Shown: piece after piece, positions 45,043 through 54,054 of the stretch
Layout of the letters: each line of letters opens with the position of its first letter
Numbering within the stretch: position 1 is the stretch's first letter
Assembly: GCF_024793895.1 (NCBI RefSeq)
Contig: NZ_JANUSB010000016.1
Span: forward strand, 124,001 to 188,000
DNA from: Serratia sp. AKBS12
GTDB taxonomy: Bacteria > Pseudomonadota > Gammaproteobacteria > Enterobacterales > Enterobacteriaceae
Direction: 5' to 3'
DNA: 64,000 nt
Notes under the pieces: model-generated
Database searches by the model: none
What the model was told of the DNA's origin: nothing
The model's input: the letters and a program-made list of their open reading frames with translations, nothing else
Position numbers and translations under genes: made by a program

Positions 45043-47658
45043 CTATGCCGCCAGATCGGTTGGTTGATCGGCAACGCCATTTATCGCCAGCTGCTGCGGT
45101 GCGTAGTGCAATCCATCAAGCAGCGCCTGGTGTGCCAGTCCTTGCAACATGATGACACTGTCCGCCGCGTCCAGCGCATGATTGTCATTGTTATCAACAA
45201 TCAGATAGCTGCTGTTTTCCTCTCCCAGCACGCTGCTGATGCCCGCTTTGGCGCTGAGCGCGCCTGGCTGATCCAGATCCAGCAGTGCAGCCAACAGTGC
45301 GCTGGCACTGTGCGGCTGTTCGCTCAATGCACCAACCCGCGCTTCAATGTCCTGCGCGTTACTGATGCCATAATCCGTCAATGCGCTACCGCTTTGCGTG
45401 GAGAAGCGCAGGTTGGATAAGGCATCGCTGATACTGCCGCTGGACAGCGAAAAATCGCGTAGCGTTACGCCGGATTCGGCGGTGCTGGATTGCAGAGAAA
45501 AACTGTTATTACCGCCGCCGCCGACGAGGGTGGTATCGCCGGCAACGTTGAACCGATCGTTGCCACCGCCGCCTTTCACCAGCAATTGCTCGCCGTGCAG
45601 GCCGAGATCGGTCAATATCGGCGCCAGCGCCGCCTGCGTGCCATCGCTCAACGGCAACAAATCCAGCATTTGAATCAACATACCGTCTCCGCTGCCACCG
45701 TCACCGGTAGTCAGGTTCAGCGCGTTACGCTCGAACCCCGAGGCGTCGATCAGCGCCAGATTGTCGTAGCCGTCAGACAGGTGCAGCGTCAAGGCCGCCT
45801 TGCCATCCAGGATAATTTCCCGTATCTGCTGATTATCGCCCGCCAGCGTCAGCTCGCCGCCGCGCCACGCGCCGGTGGTAATGGCAATCTGACTGAGCGG
45901 ATTATCATCGCCGCTGCTGTTGAGCACCAGCGTACCGGCATTGTTGCCGCCGGAGAACAGCACCTCAAAGCGGTTGAGCGCGTTCGCCAGAAAATCGATC
46001 TGCAACAGGCTGTCAGCCTGATTGCCTACGCTGTCGATCTCCAGCTTACCGGCGGCCCCGCTGGCATTGATCACCTTGACGTTATCCGCCTTGCCCGACA
46101 GCAGCAGTCCCGCGCTGCCAAGATCGTCCGGCAGCGCATGCTGGATCACATAGCCGCCACGGGTGCCTTCCGCCGTGGCGTCGCCGGTCAGCAAACCATA
46201 GTCGAACACGTGAGCCTGGGTGGCCAGGCTGTCAGTTTTGCTGCCGCTCCAGTTGATGCGTTGCAGCGTAGCCTCTGCCTGGCCGATGTAGCCAGCCATA
46301 TCCAACTGCTCAAAATGGCGGAAATTGTCCACGTTACTGTCGATGGTAGTTACCCGTGCGCCCCACAGATCGATACTGGCGATCGATTTGACGATCAGAT
46401 TGGCGGACAGCACGTCGTGCCCTGCGCCGCCGTCGGCGCGCAATTCAGCCCCGACCTGGTTGGCACCACCATCACCGTTGCCGGCCCACAGCAAGCGGTC
46501 ATTACCGTTGTCGAGCAGGAAATTGCCACGCGCGTCGTTGAGCTGCGCCAGTGCGCTAATCTGTAGCGTATCGCCGCCATAGGTGCCGTTAAGCGTGACA
46601 TTGGCATTGTTGAGGATGACGTCGACGCCGTAACTTACATACTGATTGTTATGCAGCGTGATCTTGGCGGCGCTGGTCCCGTTGACGGTCAGTGACGACA
46701 GCTGATAGGCATAGCTGAGATCCACCGACACCGCCGCATCGGCGTCAAGAAAGACGCGGTACAGCACTGCGGTTTCCGCATCGCTCAAGCTATGGCCGCC
46801 GTAGCCGTTCACCGTGCCGTAGGCATTGCCACCGCCCTCGCTGGTGCTGAGCGAAGCGGTGCTTTGATAGGTCAGGCTGTTGCCAATATCACGGGCAAAC
46901 TGCCATTGTTCATGCTGCGTGACCGCATCGGGCGAGTCGTTGCCGCGCAGATCCTCCACCACCCGTTGCACGATCAACGCCTGGTCATCGCCCAACTCGC
47001 GGTACGCCGCCAGCTGCTCGGCGTTCGCCACACGCCCGTGCACGGCCTGATAGATATGCTGAATAAACGCGTCACCCTGCAAATCGCCAATCTGCTGCTG
47101 AAACTCCGGCGTCGCCAACAGTGCGCCAATCAACTGATGGTAGTTCATCTCGCCCGACGCCAGCGTGTTGCTCCAATGATCGAGCGAACCGGCGTCAATA
47201 GCGCGTTCGGGCACCGCCAGGAAAACGGCGGCAACCTGCTCCTGATATAAACTGCCTGGCAGATCGTGCGGGAACAGCGCATCGTCAATCTGCCGATCCA
47301 ACGCCTGCTGCTGCGCCAGCAGCGCCGGGTCATCACCGAGATAATTGAACAGATCCATCACCACGCTGGCGACGGCGGCGTTAAAATGCCCCATCTCGAG
47401 TAAAGAATTAATGTAATTTGCATCGGCGGGTTGCTGATAAATCGAGCTATAGACCGTGCTGAGAATGTCAAAATCACTTTGCCCGTTCATCCAGTCGGCG
47501 TCGGGTTGACTCATCAGAACCGTGGCAATATAGGCAGGCGGCAGGCTGCCAAGATCGTATTGGCTATCAAGCTGGTTGATTTCGTCCAGCGTCGGCTGTC
47601 GGCCATAAATGCCGATAATCAATGCACCAACCTGTTTCTGCGTTGATAAAGAAGTCAT
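45043..47658 (-). CDS. SlaA-like DUF4214/RTX-type secreted surface protein
   Basis: The 871-residue protein has no signal peptide and I see no cysteine, both usual for type I secretion substrates. The N-terminal 270 residues hold DUF4214-like repeats (IGIYGRQPTLDEINQLDSQY, VYSSIYQQPADANYINSLL, IYQAVHGRVANAEQLAAYREL). The middle is rich in Asn, Gly and Asp. Calcium-binding-type motifs GADGGAGHD-like, GGGGNDRFN and GGGGNNSF occur at about 420 and 705-720. This layout recalls Serratia marcescens SlaA, the S-layer-like protein exported by LipBCD. No transporter gene is in the window, so an ABC exporter elsewhere would be needed. The C-terminal secretion signal would lie in the last 60 residues. 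Start ATG at 47658. Confidence 0.75.
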   Translation of the reverse strand: MTSLSTQKQVGALIIGIYGRQPTLDEINQLDSQYDLGSLPPAYIATVLMSQPDADWMNGQSDFDILSTVYSSIYQQPADANYINSLLEMGHFNAAVASVVMDLFNYLGDDPALLAQQQALDRQIDDALFPHDLPGSLYQEQVAAVFLAVPERAIDAGSLDHWSNTLASGEMNYHQLIGALLATPEFQQQIGDLQGDAFIQHIYQAVHGRVANAEQLAAYRELGDDQALIVQRVVEDLRGNDSPDAVTQHEQWQFARDIGNSLTYQSTASLSTSEGGGNAYGTVNGYGGHSLSDAETAVLYRVFLDADAAVSVDLSYAYQLSSLTVNGTSAAKITLHNNQYVSYGVDVILNNANVTLNGTYGGDTLQISALAQLNDARGNFLLDNGNDRLLWAGNGDGGANQVGAELRADGGAGHDVLSANLIVKSIASIDLWGARVTTIDSNVDNFRHFEQLDMAGYIGQAEATLQRINWSGSKTDSLATQAHVFDYGLLTGDATAEGTRGGYVIQHALPDDLGSAGLLLSGKADNVKVINASGAAGKLEIDSVGNQADSLLQIDFLANALNRFEVLFSGGNNAGTLVLNSSGDDNPLSQIAITTGAWRGGELTLAGDNQQIREIILDGKAALTLHLSDGYDNLALIDASGFERNALNLTTGDGGSGDGMLIQMLDLLPLSDGTQAALAPILTDLGLHGEQLLVKGGGGNDRFNVAGDTTLVGGGGNNSFSLQSSTAESGVTLRDFSLSSGSISDALSNLRFSTQSGSALTDYGISNAQDIEARVGALSEQPHSASALLAALLDLDQPGALSAKAGISSVLGEENSSYLIVDNNDNHALDAADSVIMLQGLAHQALLDGLHYAPQQLAINGVADQPTDLAA

Positions 47659-47829
47659 GGGAACTCTCGCTATGTGAAGGGTAGCAACGCGGCGTCAGGC
47701 GCCGTGATCCTGTCTCCTGCGGCATAAACGGAGACGCTGCACACTGCTGGAAAGGCGTATTGTAGGTATGGATACAGTTAAGGAACCGTTAAGCATTCTG
47801 TCAACCGAGCGGTGACAGCAAAAGACCAA

Positions 47830-47849
47830 ACTGGGAGTTGCCTCCCAGA
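47830..47849 (-). terminator. Terminator of rlmF
   Basis: The stem CTGGGAG/CTCCCAG (47831-47848, 4-base loop) lies 10 bases after the rlmF stop codon and is followed on the minus strand by TTTGGTCTTTT. Confidence 0.65.
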
Positions 47850-47857
47850 CGGGTAGA

Positions 47858-48877
47858 TTAACCCTGCGCTAGCGGGGCGCTTTGCCAGCGTTCGGCGGCC
47901 CAGGCCGCTTGCTGTTCGGCGTCGTGGAATGTCCAGGCGACGAAGCGGCTGATTTTCTGTCCCTGGGCCATTTCGATGGTACGCACCTGTTGTGCTCCGG
48001 CCAGTTTCAGCGCGTGGTAAATCGACGGCAGCGTGGTGTTTTTGGAGATCAACGACGTAAACCACAGGCAGTTTTTTGCCTTGGCGACGCTTTCTTCCAC
48101 CATGGTGCGTACAAAAGCTTCTTCGCCACCGTCACACCATAGCTCATTATTCTTGCCGCCAAAGTTCTGTACCGGTTTATCCGCCACGTTGCCCTTGCCC
48201 AATTTATGCAGCTTCAATCGGGTGCTGGCGCGAGCTTCCTGTTCAGAACCGTGGAACGGCGGGTTGCACAGCGTAGCGTCAAAACGCTCGGCAACGCCGA
48301 CGATGCCATCGAAAATACGTGTCGGCTGTTTTTGTAACCGCAGGCGCACGCTGTTTTTCAACGTTGGATTCATCGCCACGATCATTTTGGCCGAGTTCAG
48401 CGAAACCGGATCGATTTCCGAACCGGTAAAACGCCAACCGTACTCACGCAGACCGACAATCGGATAAATACAATTGGCGCCTACGCCAACGTCGAGGATC
48501 GCCACGCCCTTACCGCGCGGGATCTCGCCGCCGTTACTGGTGGCCAGCAGATCCGCCAGATGGTGCAGATAATCCGCGCGCCCGGGGATCGGCGGACACA
48601 GGTAATCGGCAGGAATATCCCAATGCTCAATACCGTAAAAATGTTGCAATAGTGCGCGGTTAAGCATTTTCACCGCGGCCGGATCGGCAAAATCCACCGA
48701 CTCATTGCCCCATTCATTGACTTTGACAAATGATTCCAGCGCCGGACAACTGGCGATCAACGCCGGGAAGTCGTAACGGGAACGGTGGCGGTTACGGGGA
48801 TGCAGGCCTTTTTTCTGCTGCGGGAAAGTTTTCTTTTTTTGCACCTGACTGACTCTTGCTGGCGGGTTCTGGCGCAT
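47858..48877 (-). CDS. rlmF: 23S rRNA adenine-1618 N6-methyltransferase
   Basis: The 339-residue S-adenosylmethionine-dependent enzyme (YbiN) methylates A1618 of 23S rRNA. The conserved start GLHPRNRHRSRYDF follows a Lys/Gln-rich leader; then CPPIPGRADYLHHLADLLA, the cofactor-binding ILDVGVGANCIYPIVG, the N6-methyltransferase motif NPPFH and NFGGKNNELWCDGGEEAFV. Length is slightly above E. coli RlmF (308) because of the leader and an insertion. The ATG at 48877 is in frame with an open extension further upstream; the ribosome-binding site is weak, so a shorter start is possible. Divergent from the flavin reductase gene. Confidence 0.95.
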   Translation of the reverse strand: MRQNPPARVSQVQKKKTFPQQKKGLHPRNRHRSRYDFPALIASCPALESFVKVNEWGNESVDFADPAAVKMLNRALLQHFYGIEHWDIPADYLCPPIPGRADYLHHLADLLATSNGGEIPRGKGVAILDVGVGANCIYPIVGLREYGWRFTGSEIDPVSLNSAKMIVAMNPTLKNSVRLRLQKQPTRIFDGIVGVAERFDATLCNPPFHGSEQEARASTRLKLHKLGKGNVADKPVQNFGGKNNELWCDGGEEAFVRTMVEESVAKAKNCLWFTSLISKNTTLPSIYHALKLAGAQQVRTIEMAQGQKISRFVAWTFHDAEQQAAWAAERWQSAPLAQG

Positions 48878-48961
48878 AAGATAACATATCCCCCGACCAA
48901 ACTTGCAGCCTGTGACAAACCGGTCAGAATAAAAGCTTCGTTTATCAAGACAAGGGACGCT

Positions 48962-49597
48962 ATGAGCAGTGAAACGCATTACTACTATGAGCCTGCCGCC
49001 GGCCATGGCCTGCCGCACGATCCGCTGAATGCCATCGTCGGGCCACGGCCGATCGGCTGGATCTCGTCCGTCAGCGCCGCCGGACACCGCAATCTGGCAC
49101 CGTACAGTTTCTTTAACTGCTTCAACTACCGCCCACCGATTATTGGCTTTGCCAGCTCTGGCTGGAAGGACAGCGTGGCGAACATCATCGAAACCGGCGA
49201 GTTCGTCTGGAACCTGGCCACGCGCCCGCTGGCGGAAGCGATGAACAACAGCTCGGCGTCGCTACCACGAGGCGGAGACGAATTTGCCTTCGCCGGCGTG
49301 ACGCCGCTGCCGGGCCGCAAGGTCAGGGTCGATCGGGTGGCAGAAAGCCCGGTCCACTTTGAATGCCGACTGAGCCAGTGCATCCAGTTGCAAACGGCGG
49401 CCGGCGAGCAGGTGGAATCCTGGCTGGTACTGGGGGAAGTGGTGGCGGTGCATATCGATCGCACGCTGCTGGATCAACACGGCGTGTACCAGACCGCCGC
49501 TGCCCAGCCGATTCTGCGCGCCGGCGGGCCGACGGCGTATTATGGCATTTCCGAACAGCAGCGTTTCGATCTGGTGCGACCGGACGCAGCTAAATAA
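48962..49597 (+). CDS. Flavin reductase-like protein
   Basis: The 211-residue protein has the flavin reductase-like split-barrel fold: DPLNAIVGPRPIGWISSVSAAGHRNLAPYS at the FMN-binding start, FNCFNYRPPIIGFASSG, and FVWNLATRPLAEAMNNSS. Proteins of this group bind FMN tightly and reduce flavins or other acceptors with NAD(P)H. The partner is unknown. ATG at 48962 follows AAGGGACGCT. It is single, divergent from rlmF and convergent with the peptidase gene. Confidence 0.85.
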   Translation: MSSETHYYYEPAAGHGLPHDPLNAIVGPRPIGWISSVSAAGHRNLAPYSFFNCFNYRPPIIGFASSGWKDSVANIIETGEFVWNLATRPLAEAMNNSSASLPRGGDEFAFAGVTPLPGRKVRVDRVAESPVHFECRLSQCIQLQTAAGEQVESWLVLGEVVAVHIDRTLLDQHGVYQTAAAQPILRAGGPTAYYGISEQQRFDLVRPDAAK

Positions 49598-49599
49598 CC

Positions 49600-49625
49600 T
49601 TACCGCCGGGGCAAACCGGCGGTAA
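49600..49625. terminator. Hairpin between convergent flavin reductase and peptidase genes
   Basis: A perfect 10-base-pair stem TTACCGCCGG/CCGGCGGTAA with a 6-base loop lies between the two stop codons (49597 and 49631). It is symmetrical enough to act in both directions but has no U-run. Confidence 0.65.
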
Positions 49626-49630
49626 CCCAC

Positions 49631-51484
49631 CTACTGCCGGGCAGCGATCGCGGCGGCAAAGTCCTGGCACATCTTCTGGTCACCGTCGGCGTTGTCCGCC
49701 AGCAGCACCTCACCGTCTACCACCCGGATATGCGCCACCAAGTCGAAGTCGGCAGCCGGTTGCGGACGCTGCGCCGCGTCCGCCATGGTCTCCTGCGCCA
49801 TCCGCCACGCCTGCTCGACCGTCTGGTTACAGGCCGCCGCCAGATAATCCGGGTTGAAGCCCTCGCCGGTCAGGCTGCGCAAGGTGTCATCATGGCTGAC
49901 GCTGTTGCCCGGCTGCCAATAGTGCTGCGCCAGATCGGGGCCTATCGCCGGGTTGTCGGTCAGATAACCGTCGCGCTGCAAGAAGAACTGACGCGTCTGT
50001 TCTACTGCCATCAACGCCAGCAGGTAGCCCTGATAAGAGCAGGCCGACTCCAGCGACAGCAGGTGCGGTATCGCCAGTGTCGGCCGCGGGCTGCCGCTGA
50101 CACCGAGGATTTTCTGTTCGGTGTCGCGCGCCAACTGGGTAATGGCCTGCGGCGTCAGCTGTGCCTCATCCCGTTGATACAGCGCCCATTCAAAATACGG
50201 CACCAGCAAAATATGGCGCTCGTTGAAAGCGCGCATCGGCTGCCGCGCCTCAATGCTGGCCTTGATCAGCGCATCCGGTACCGCTTCACCGGCGGCGTTC
50301 TTGGCATAACGTTTCAGCCAGTCCGCGTCATCCAGCAGGCTGTCGCAAAACATCGACTGCGTTTCGGCATAGGCCATTGAGGTTGGCGGGAACTCCTGCG
50401 AGAAACAGGGGGCATTTTGACAGATATTGGCAAAGTGCGCCGCGTGTCCGCCCTCATGGAACAGGGTATTCAGGCCATGGGCGCCGCTACCAACCTGCCC
50501 CGGCTGCGCCAGACTGGTGAAATTGAGCCTGGCCGGCCGCCACTCGCCGCGTTGGAAAAACGGCGGCTGCGGGCCATGCATAAAACCGTTCTCATATTTG
50601 CCCACGCGCACCAGCAGATCGAGGTTCATTTCCGCACCGCGAAAACCGATATGCAACCGCTTGAAACTGTCGACCCAGCGCGCCAACGACTGAGCGAACG
50701 GCAGATACGGATCCAGTTGACGGGTAACGTCGCCGGCGCTGGCAAAACGCAGGTTCCAGGGCTCCAGCGCCTGCGCGCCTTTCTCCGCCGCCAGCTGTTG
50801 CAGACTGCGCGCATTGGCCTCGCGGGTTTGCTGCTCGAAACGGTCAAGAATGGCGAACAGCTGCTCCGGCGTCATACGTTCGGTCTTGTTTACCTTGTAA
50901 TCAAAATAGTTGCGATACCCCATCTGGCGCGCAAAACGATTGCGCAAAACGATCAGCGCCGGCAGGCCGTTATGCAGCAGCCACTGTTCCAGCTCGCGCA
51001 GCGCGGTTTGTGAACTGCGGCGGTAATCTTCATTCTGGTTGGTGGCCTGATTGGTCAGCAGCTCACCCAGCGACGCAGCCACCCGATGCCCCTCTGCATT
51101 CAGGTGGGTTAACGGGTGAGCCTTGCGGCGATCGTACAGATCGGCTTCGGCGGCAATGATCTGATCCAGCAACGTCTGCGCCTGCGGGTCCTCAATCACG
51201 TTGCACTCAAAGAACCGCTGCCAGCCGTTTAATCCATGCAGCAGCGCCTGGCGCTCCTGCGTGGGGGGTAACGCCTCCAGTTCGGCCACCAGCTGCCGAA
51301 TCTCCGGCAGACGGCGCGGCTCGGCGATAAAACGCTTATAGGCGCTTTCCGCGGCGGCAAAACGTGCCGATACGTCTGTCGCGCCGATGCCCATATAGTT
51401 CTGCCAGAACAGATCTTCCTTGGTCTGGTGAACGCGCAGATAGTCCTGATTCAATTGATTGAAATAATCGAGAGCCTGTTGCAT
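49631..51484 (-). CDS. M3-type zinc metallopeptidase (oligopeptidase-like)
   Basis: The 617-residue cytoplasmic protein carries the zinc-binding HEGGH at about residue 343, within GLNTLFHEGGHAAHFANI, and a downstream MAYAETQSMFCDSLL with the expected third ligand Glu. It is otherwise mostly helical, as in M2/M3 oligopeptidases. It probably degrades short peptides. No signal peptide is seen. The ATG at 51484 is chosen because AAGG is 6 bases upstream; the ATG at 51490 two codons earlier is too close to that site. Transcribed alone or after ybiB on the same strand (49 bases). Confidence 0.88.
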   Translation of the reverse strand: MQQALDYFNQLNQDYLRVHQTKEDLFWQNYMGIGATDVSARFAAAESAYKRFIAEPRRLPEIRQLVAELEALPPTQERQALLHGLNGWQRFFECNVIEDPQAQTLLDQIIAAEADLYDRRKAHPLTHLNAEGHRVAASLGELLTNQATNQNEDYRRSSQTALRELEQWLLHNGLPALIVLRNRFARQMGYRNYFDYKVNKTERMTPEQLFAILDRFEQQTREANARSLQQLAAEKGAQALEPWNLRFASAGDVTRQLDPYLPFAQSLARWVDSFKRLHIGFRGAEMNLDLLVRVGKYENGFMHGPQPPFFQRGEWRPARLNFTSLAQPGQVGSGAHGLNTLFHEGGHAAHFANICQNAPCFSQEFPPTSMAYAETQSMFCDSLLDDADWLKRYAKNAAGEAVPDALIKASIEARQPMRAFNERHILLVPYFEWALYQRDEAQLTPQAITQLARDTEQKILGVSGSPRPTLAIPHLLSLESACSYQGYLLALMAVEQTRQFFLQRDGYLTDNPAIGPDLAQHYWQPGNSVSHDDTLRSLTGEGFNPDYLAAACNQTVEQAWRMAQETMADAAQRPQPAADFDLVAHIRVVDGEVLLADNADGDQKMCQDFAAAIAARQ

Positions 51485-51533
51485 AGACATCCTTCCGATG
51501 CGCGATGAAAACTGTCAGTATAGCCACCGGCAA

Positions 51534-52487
51534 TCATGCCAGACGCGCCAACCCCTGTTCGAACGTGTCGACTTCACCACTGGCCAACAGACAACAGGCC
51601 ACCTGACGTGCCAACGCGTTCGGAATTGCCACCTCGCCGGCCAGACAGCGTTCAATCCAGCGTGCGGTGGTTTCGGCGTCCTTGGCCTCCGGCAACTGCG
51701 GCAGATCCTCCTGCGCCGGGCGTTCCAGCAGAATCTGCTGCTCACCATTGACGATATAGTGGATCTGCGGACAACGCAGCGGGTTGGCGTAGGCTTCGCC
51801 TTCGGTGCCATGCATCAACAAACCGCGGGCGCCGATCTGGCGGAAAAATGACGCCACGCGGCCAACGTATTCCGGGTGCGAAACGCTGGCAATGCGTAAC
51901 ACGTCTGCATCGCCAAATGGCGTCGCCAGTTTGGCCAGCGTATGGGCGCTATTGCGTACCCCCATGCGCCAGCGCAGGCTCAACTGACGATCAAGCGCGG
52001 CGGACAGTGCGCCAACAGGTATAAATACCGGCTCACCGCTCTCCAGCCGCTGCTGGGCATCGGCGGCATTCTCCGACCAGGCAATCCCCAACGCCTGGAA
52101 GATCTCGGCGCTGGTGACCCGCGTGCTGTCATCCAGTACGCCGTGCACCACCACCGGCAAACCAGCGCGCGCCAGCAGCAGAGCCAGCAATGGCGTCAGA
52201 TTTGCCTGCTTGCGCGCGCCGTTGTAGCTTGGCAAAACCACCGGCATCGGCCGCCCGTGCGGTTTTTGCAACCGCAGTATCTGCTGCTGCATTGCCTGGT
52301 AGAAGCCGAGCATCTCGGCCTCGGCCTCGCCCTTGATGCGCATGGCGATCAGCACGCCGCCCAGTTCCAGCTCCGGCACTTCGCCGGCCAGCATCGCCTG
52401 ATAAAGCGCAAATGCCGTTGCTTGATCCAGATCGCGCGCGTGATTCTTTCCACGCCCTATTTCTTTGATAATTTTGGTGTAATCCAT
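51534..52487 (-). CDS. ybiB: TrpD2-like nucleic-acid-binding protein YbiB
   Basis: The 317-residue protein is related to anthranilate phosphoribosyltransferase (TrpD): KIIKEIGRGKNHARDLDQATA, AMLAGEVPELELGGVLIAMR, VLPSYNGARKQANLTPLLAL and HTLAKLATPFGDADVL. The phosphoribosyl-diphosphate-binding sequence of true TrpD is changed, and E. coli YbiB is reported to bind DNA and RNA instead. In E. coli it is next to dinG in an SOS-regulated unit; here about 6 kb of other genes separate the two. ATG at 52487; overlapping role with the peptidase is not apparent. Confidence 0.92.
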   Translation of the reverse strand: MDYTKIIKEIGRGKNHARDLDQATAFALYQAMLAGEVPELELGGVLIAMRIKGEAEAEMLGFYQAMQQQILRLQKPHGRPMPVVLPSYNGARKQANLTPLLALLLARAGLPVVVHGVLDDSTRVTSAEIFQALGIAWSENAADAQQRLESGEPVFIPVGALSAALDRQLSLRWRMGVRNSAHTLAKLATPFGDADVLRIASVSHPEYVGRVASFFRQIGARGLLMHGTEGEAYANPLRCPQIHYIVNGEQQILLERPAQEDLPQLPEAKDAETTARWIERCLAGEVAIPNALARQVACCLLASGEVDTFEQGLARLA

Positions 52488-52521
52488 GCAGGCCTCCCCT
52501 GGTGCGTCTGTTTAGCATACC

Positions 52522-53958
52522 CTATCCGCGATAGTGCTCAACTTCTTTGCCCCGCCTGCGCCGAATCAGTCCGATCAGCATCAGCAGGGCAAACAGCAGC
52601 GCCAGCAGGTTGTACGCCATCGCACCGGCAAAGGCCTGCACATAACGTTCCAGGTGACCAGCCTCCGCCAGCAACGGCACAAACAGCATTCCGCTGATGG
52701 CAATTCCCAGCGCGCCGCCTATTTGCTGTACGGTCGCGATCACCCCGGCGGCCATGCCCGCCTGCGGCGCAGGTACCCAGCCCAATAGCCGATTCAGCAA
52801 CGGCGTCATGCTCAGCGCCTGGCCAAAACCCAACACCACCAGCCCCGGCACCAGCCACAGCGGCTGCGCCCCTCCCTCTCCCCAGCAGATCTGCACCAGC
52901 AACATGCCCAGCCCGCCGGCATAGATCAGCACACCGCCGGCCAACGCAGCGTCGCCCCAGCGTCGTACCCCCAGCGGTGCGAGGAGCGAGCCGATGATAA
53001 ATGCCACGCTGGCGGGGGCAAACAGCGTCCCGGCCTGAAACGGCGACAGGCCGATACCGGACTGCAACAGCAAGGCAAAACACAGGAAGAATGACGATGC
53101 CGTTGAATAAATCGCCAATACCACCGCCACCCCGCGAGTGAAGGCTCCTTGCCGAAACAGAGCAGGATCCAGTACCGCATCCTGCGCCCGCCGGGTCAGG
53201 TGCCGCTGCCAATGCCAAAATGCCCACAGCAGTACAATACCGGCCACCAGCATCGGCGCTATCCACCACGGCCAATGGCGCGAGGGACCTTCCAGCAGCG
53301 GCAAAAACAGCATTAGCAAGCCGGCCGCGGCCAACAGCAGTCCGATACCGTCCAGCCGCTGCGCATGCTCGAGACGCGACTCGGGGATGCGCCGCGCCAC
53401 CACTATCGCCACCACGCCAATCGGTAGATTAATCAAAAAGATCGTGCGCCAACCGCTGCCAAAAATATCGGCCTCGACGATCATGCCGCCAAACACCTGG
53501 CCAACGATCGCCGCCAGACCCAGCGTCATACCCAACCAGGCAAAGGCGCGCCGCCGTTGCTGTTCATCGTACAGTACCCGTAGCAGAGCGTAGATTTGCG
53601 GGAACAACAGTGCCGCCGCCGCTCCTTGCAGAAAACGCGCCACGATCAGCATGGTGAGCGAAGTTGCCAGACCGCACAGCGCCGAGGTGAGCGTAAACGC
53701 CAGCATCCCCAGGCGGAACAGCCGGCGACGGCCAAAGCGATCGCCCAATCGCCCACCGCCAATCAACAGCATGCCAAACGCCAATTCATAGCCGGCGATA
53801 ATCATGCCAATAGCGGCGAAGCTGGCGGCAAATTGTTGCTGAATAACCGGTGCCGCCACGTTGACCACAAACAAATCGAAAACGGTAACAAAACCGCCCA
53901 ACAACAGCACCGGCAATCCCGGCAGGCCGCGACTGCGGCAGGAAAGAATATGCTCCAT
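52522..53958 (-). CDS. MFS drug-efflux transporter, DHA2 (EmrB/QacA) type
   Basis: The 478-residue inner-membrane protein has about 14 hydrophobic helices. The DHA2 start LLLGGFVTVFDLFVVNVAAP includes the D-V-N-A pattern in helix 1; LLIGGGRLGDRFGRRRLFRLGM is motif A between helices 2 and 3, and GPxxGG-like GQVFGGMIVE is motif C of antiporters. It should expel lipophilic compounds with proton exchange. ATG at 53958 follows AGGAGGCGTT. It is divergent from an XRE-type regulator with 96 bases between them, a usual regulator-pump arrangement. Confidence 0.9.
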   Translation of the reverse strand: MEHILSCRSRGLPGLPVLLLGGFVTVFDLFVVNVAAPVIQQQFAASFAAIGMIIAGYELAFGMLLIGGGRLGDRFGRRRLFRLGMLAFTLTSALCGLATSLTMLIVARFLQGAAAALLFPQIYALLRVLYDEQQRRRAFAWLGMTLGLAAIVGQVFGGMIVEADIFGSGWRTIFLINLPIGVVAIVVARRIPESRLEHAQRLDGIGLLLAAAGLLMLFLPLLEGPSRHWPWWIAPMLVAGIVLLWAFWHWQRHLTRRAQDAVLDPALFRQGAFTRGVAVVLAIYSTASSFFLCFALLLQSGIGLSPFQAGTLFAPASVAFIIGSLLAPLGVRRWGDAALAGGVLIYAGGLGMLLVQICWGEGGAQPLWLVPGLVVLGFGQALSMTPLLNRLLGWVPAPQAGMAAGVIATVQQIGGALGIAISGMLFVPLLAEAGHLERYVQAFAGAMAYNLLALLFALLMLIGLIRRRRGKEVEHYRG

Positions 53959-54032
53959 AACGCCTCCTTAATCGGTATTGCCGGCAGTATGGATGATGAT
54001 TTAAGCTGTTACTATATAGCCATTTATACTAT

Positions 54033-54043
54033 TACTATTGGTA
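54033..54043. promoter_or_regulatory. 11-base element in the MFS/XRE divergent promoter, shared with the TetR operator
   Basis: TACTATTGGTA at 54033-54043 is identical to the right arm of the palindrome in the TetR/quinone-reductase gap (55559-55569). It lies 12 bases before the XRE-type start. Confidence 0.5.
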
Positions 54044-54054
54044 ACAGGACGCTT

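Noticed and set aside
45490-46566. 358-codon open frame on the plus strand inside the SlaA-like gene
   Set aside because: It is antisense to a protein with clear repeats and RTX-type motifs; composition is that of a reverse frame.
53596-54054. Upstream extension of the XRE-type gene across the MFS start
   Set aside because: The frame is open, but it runs antisense through the MFS gene. The ATG at 54055 has a ribosome-binding site and gives the family N-terminus.
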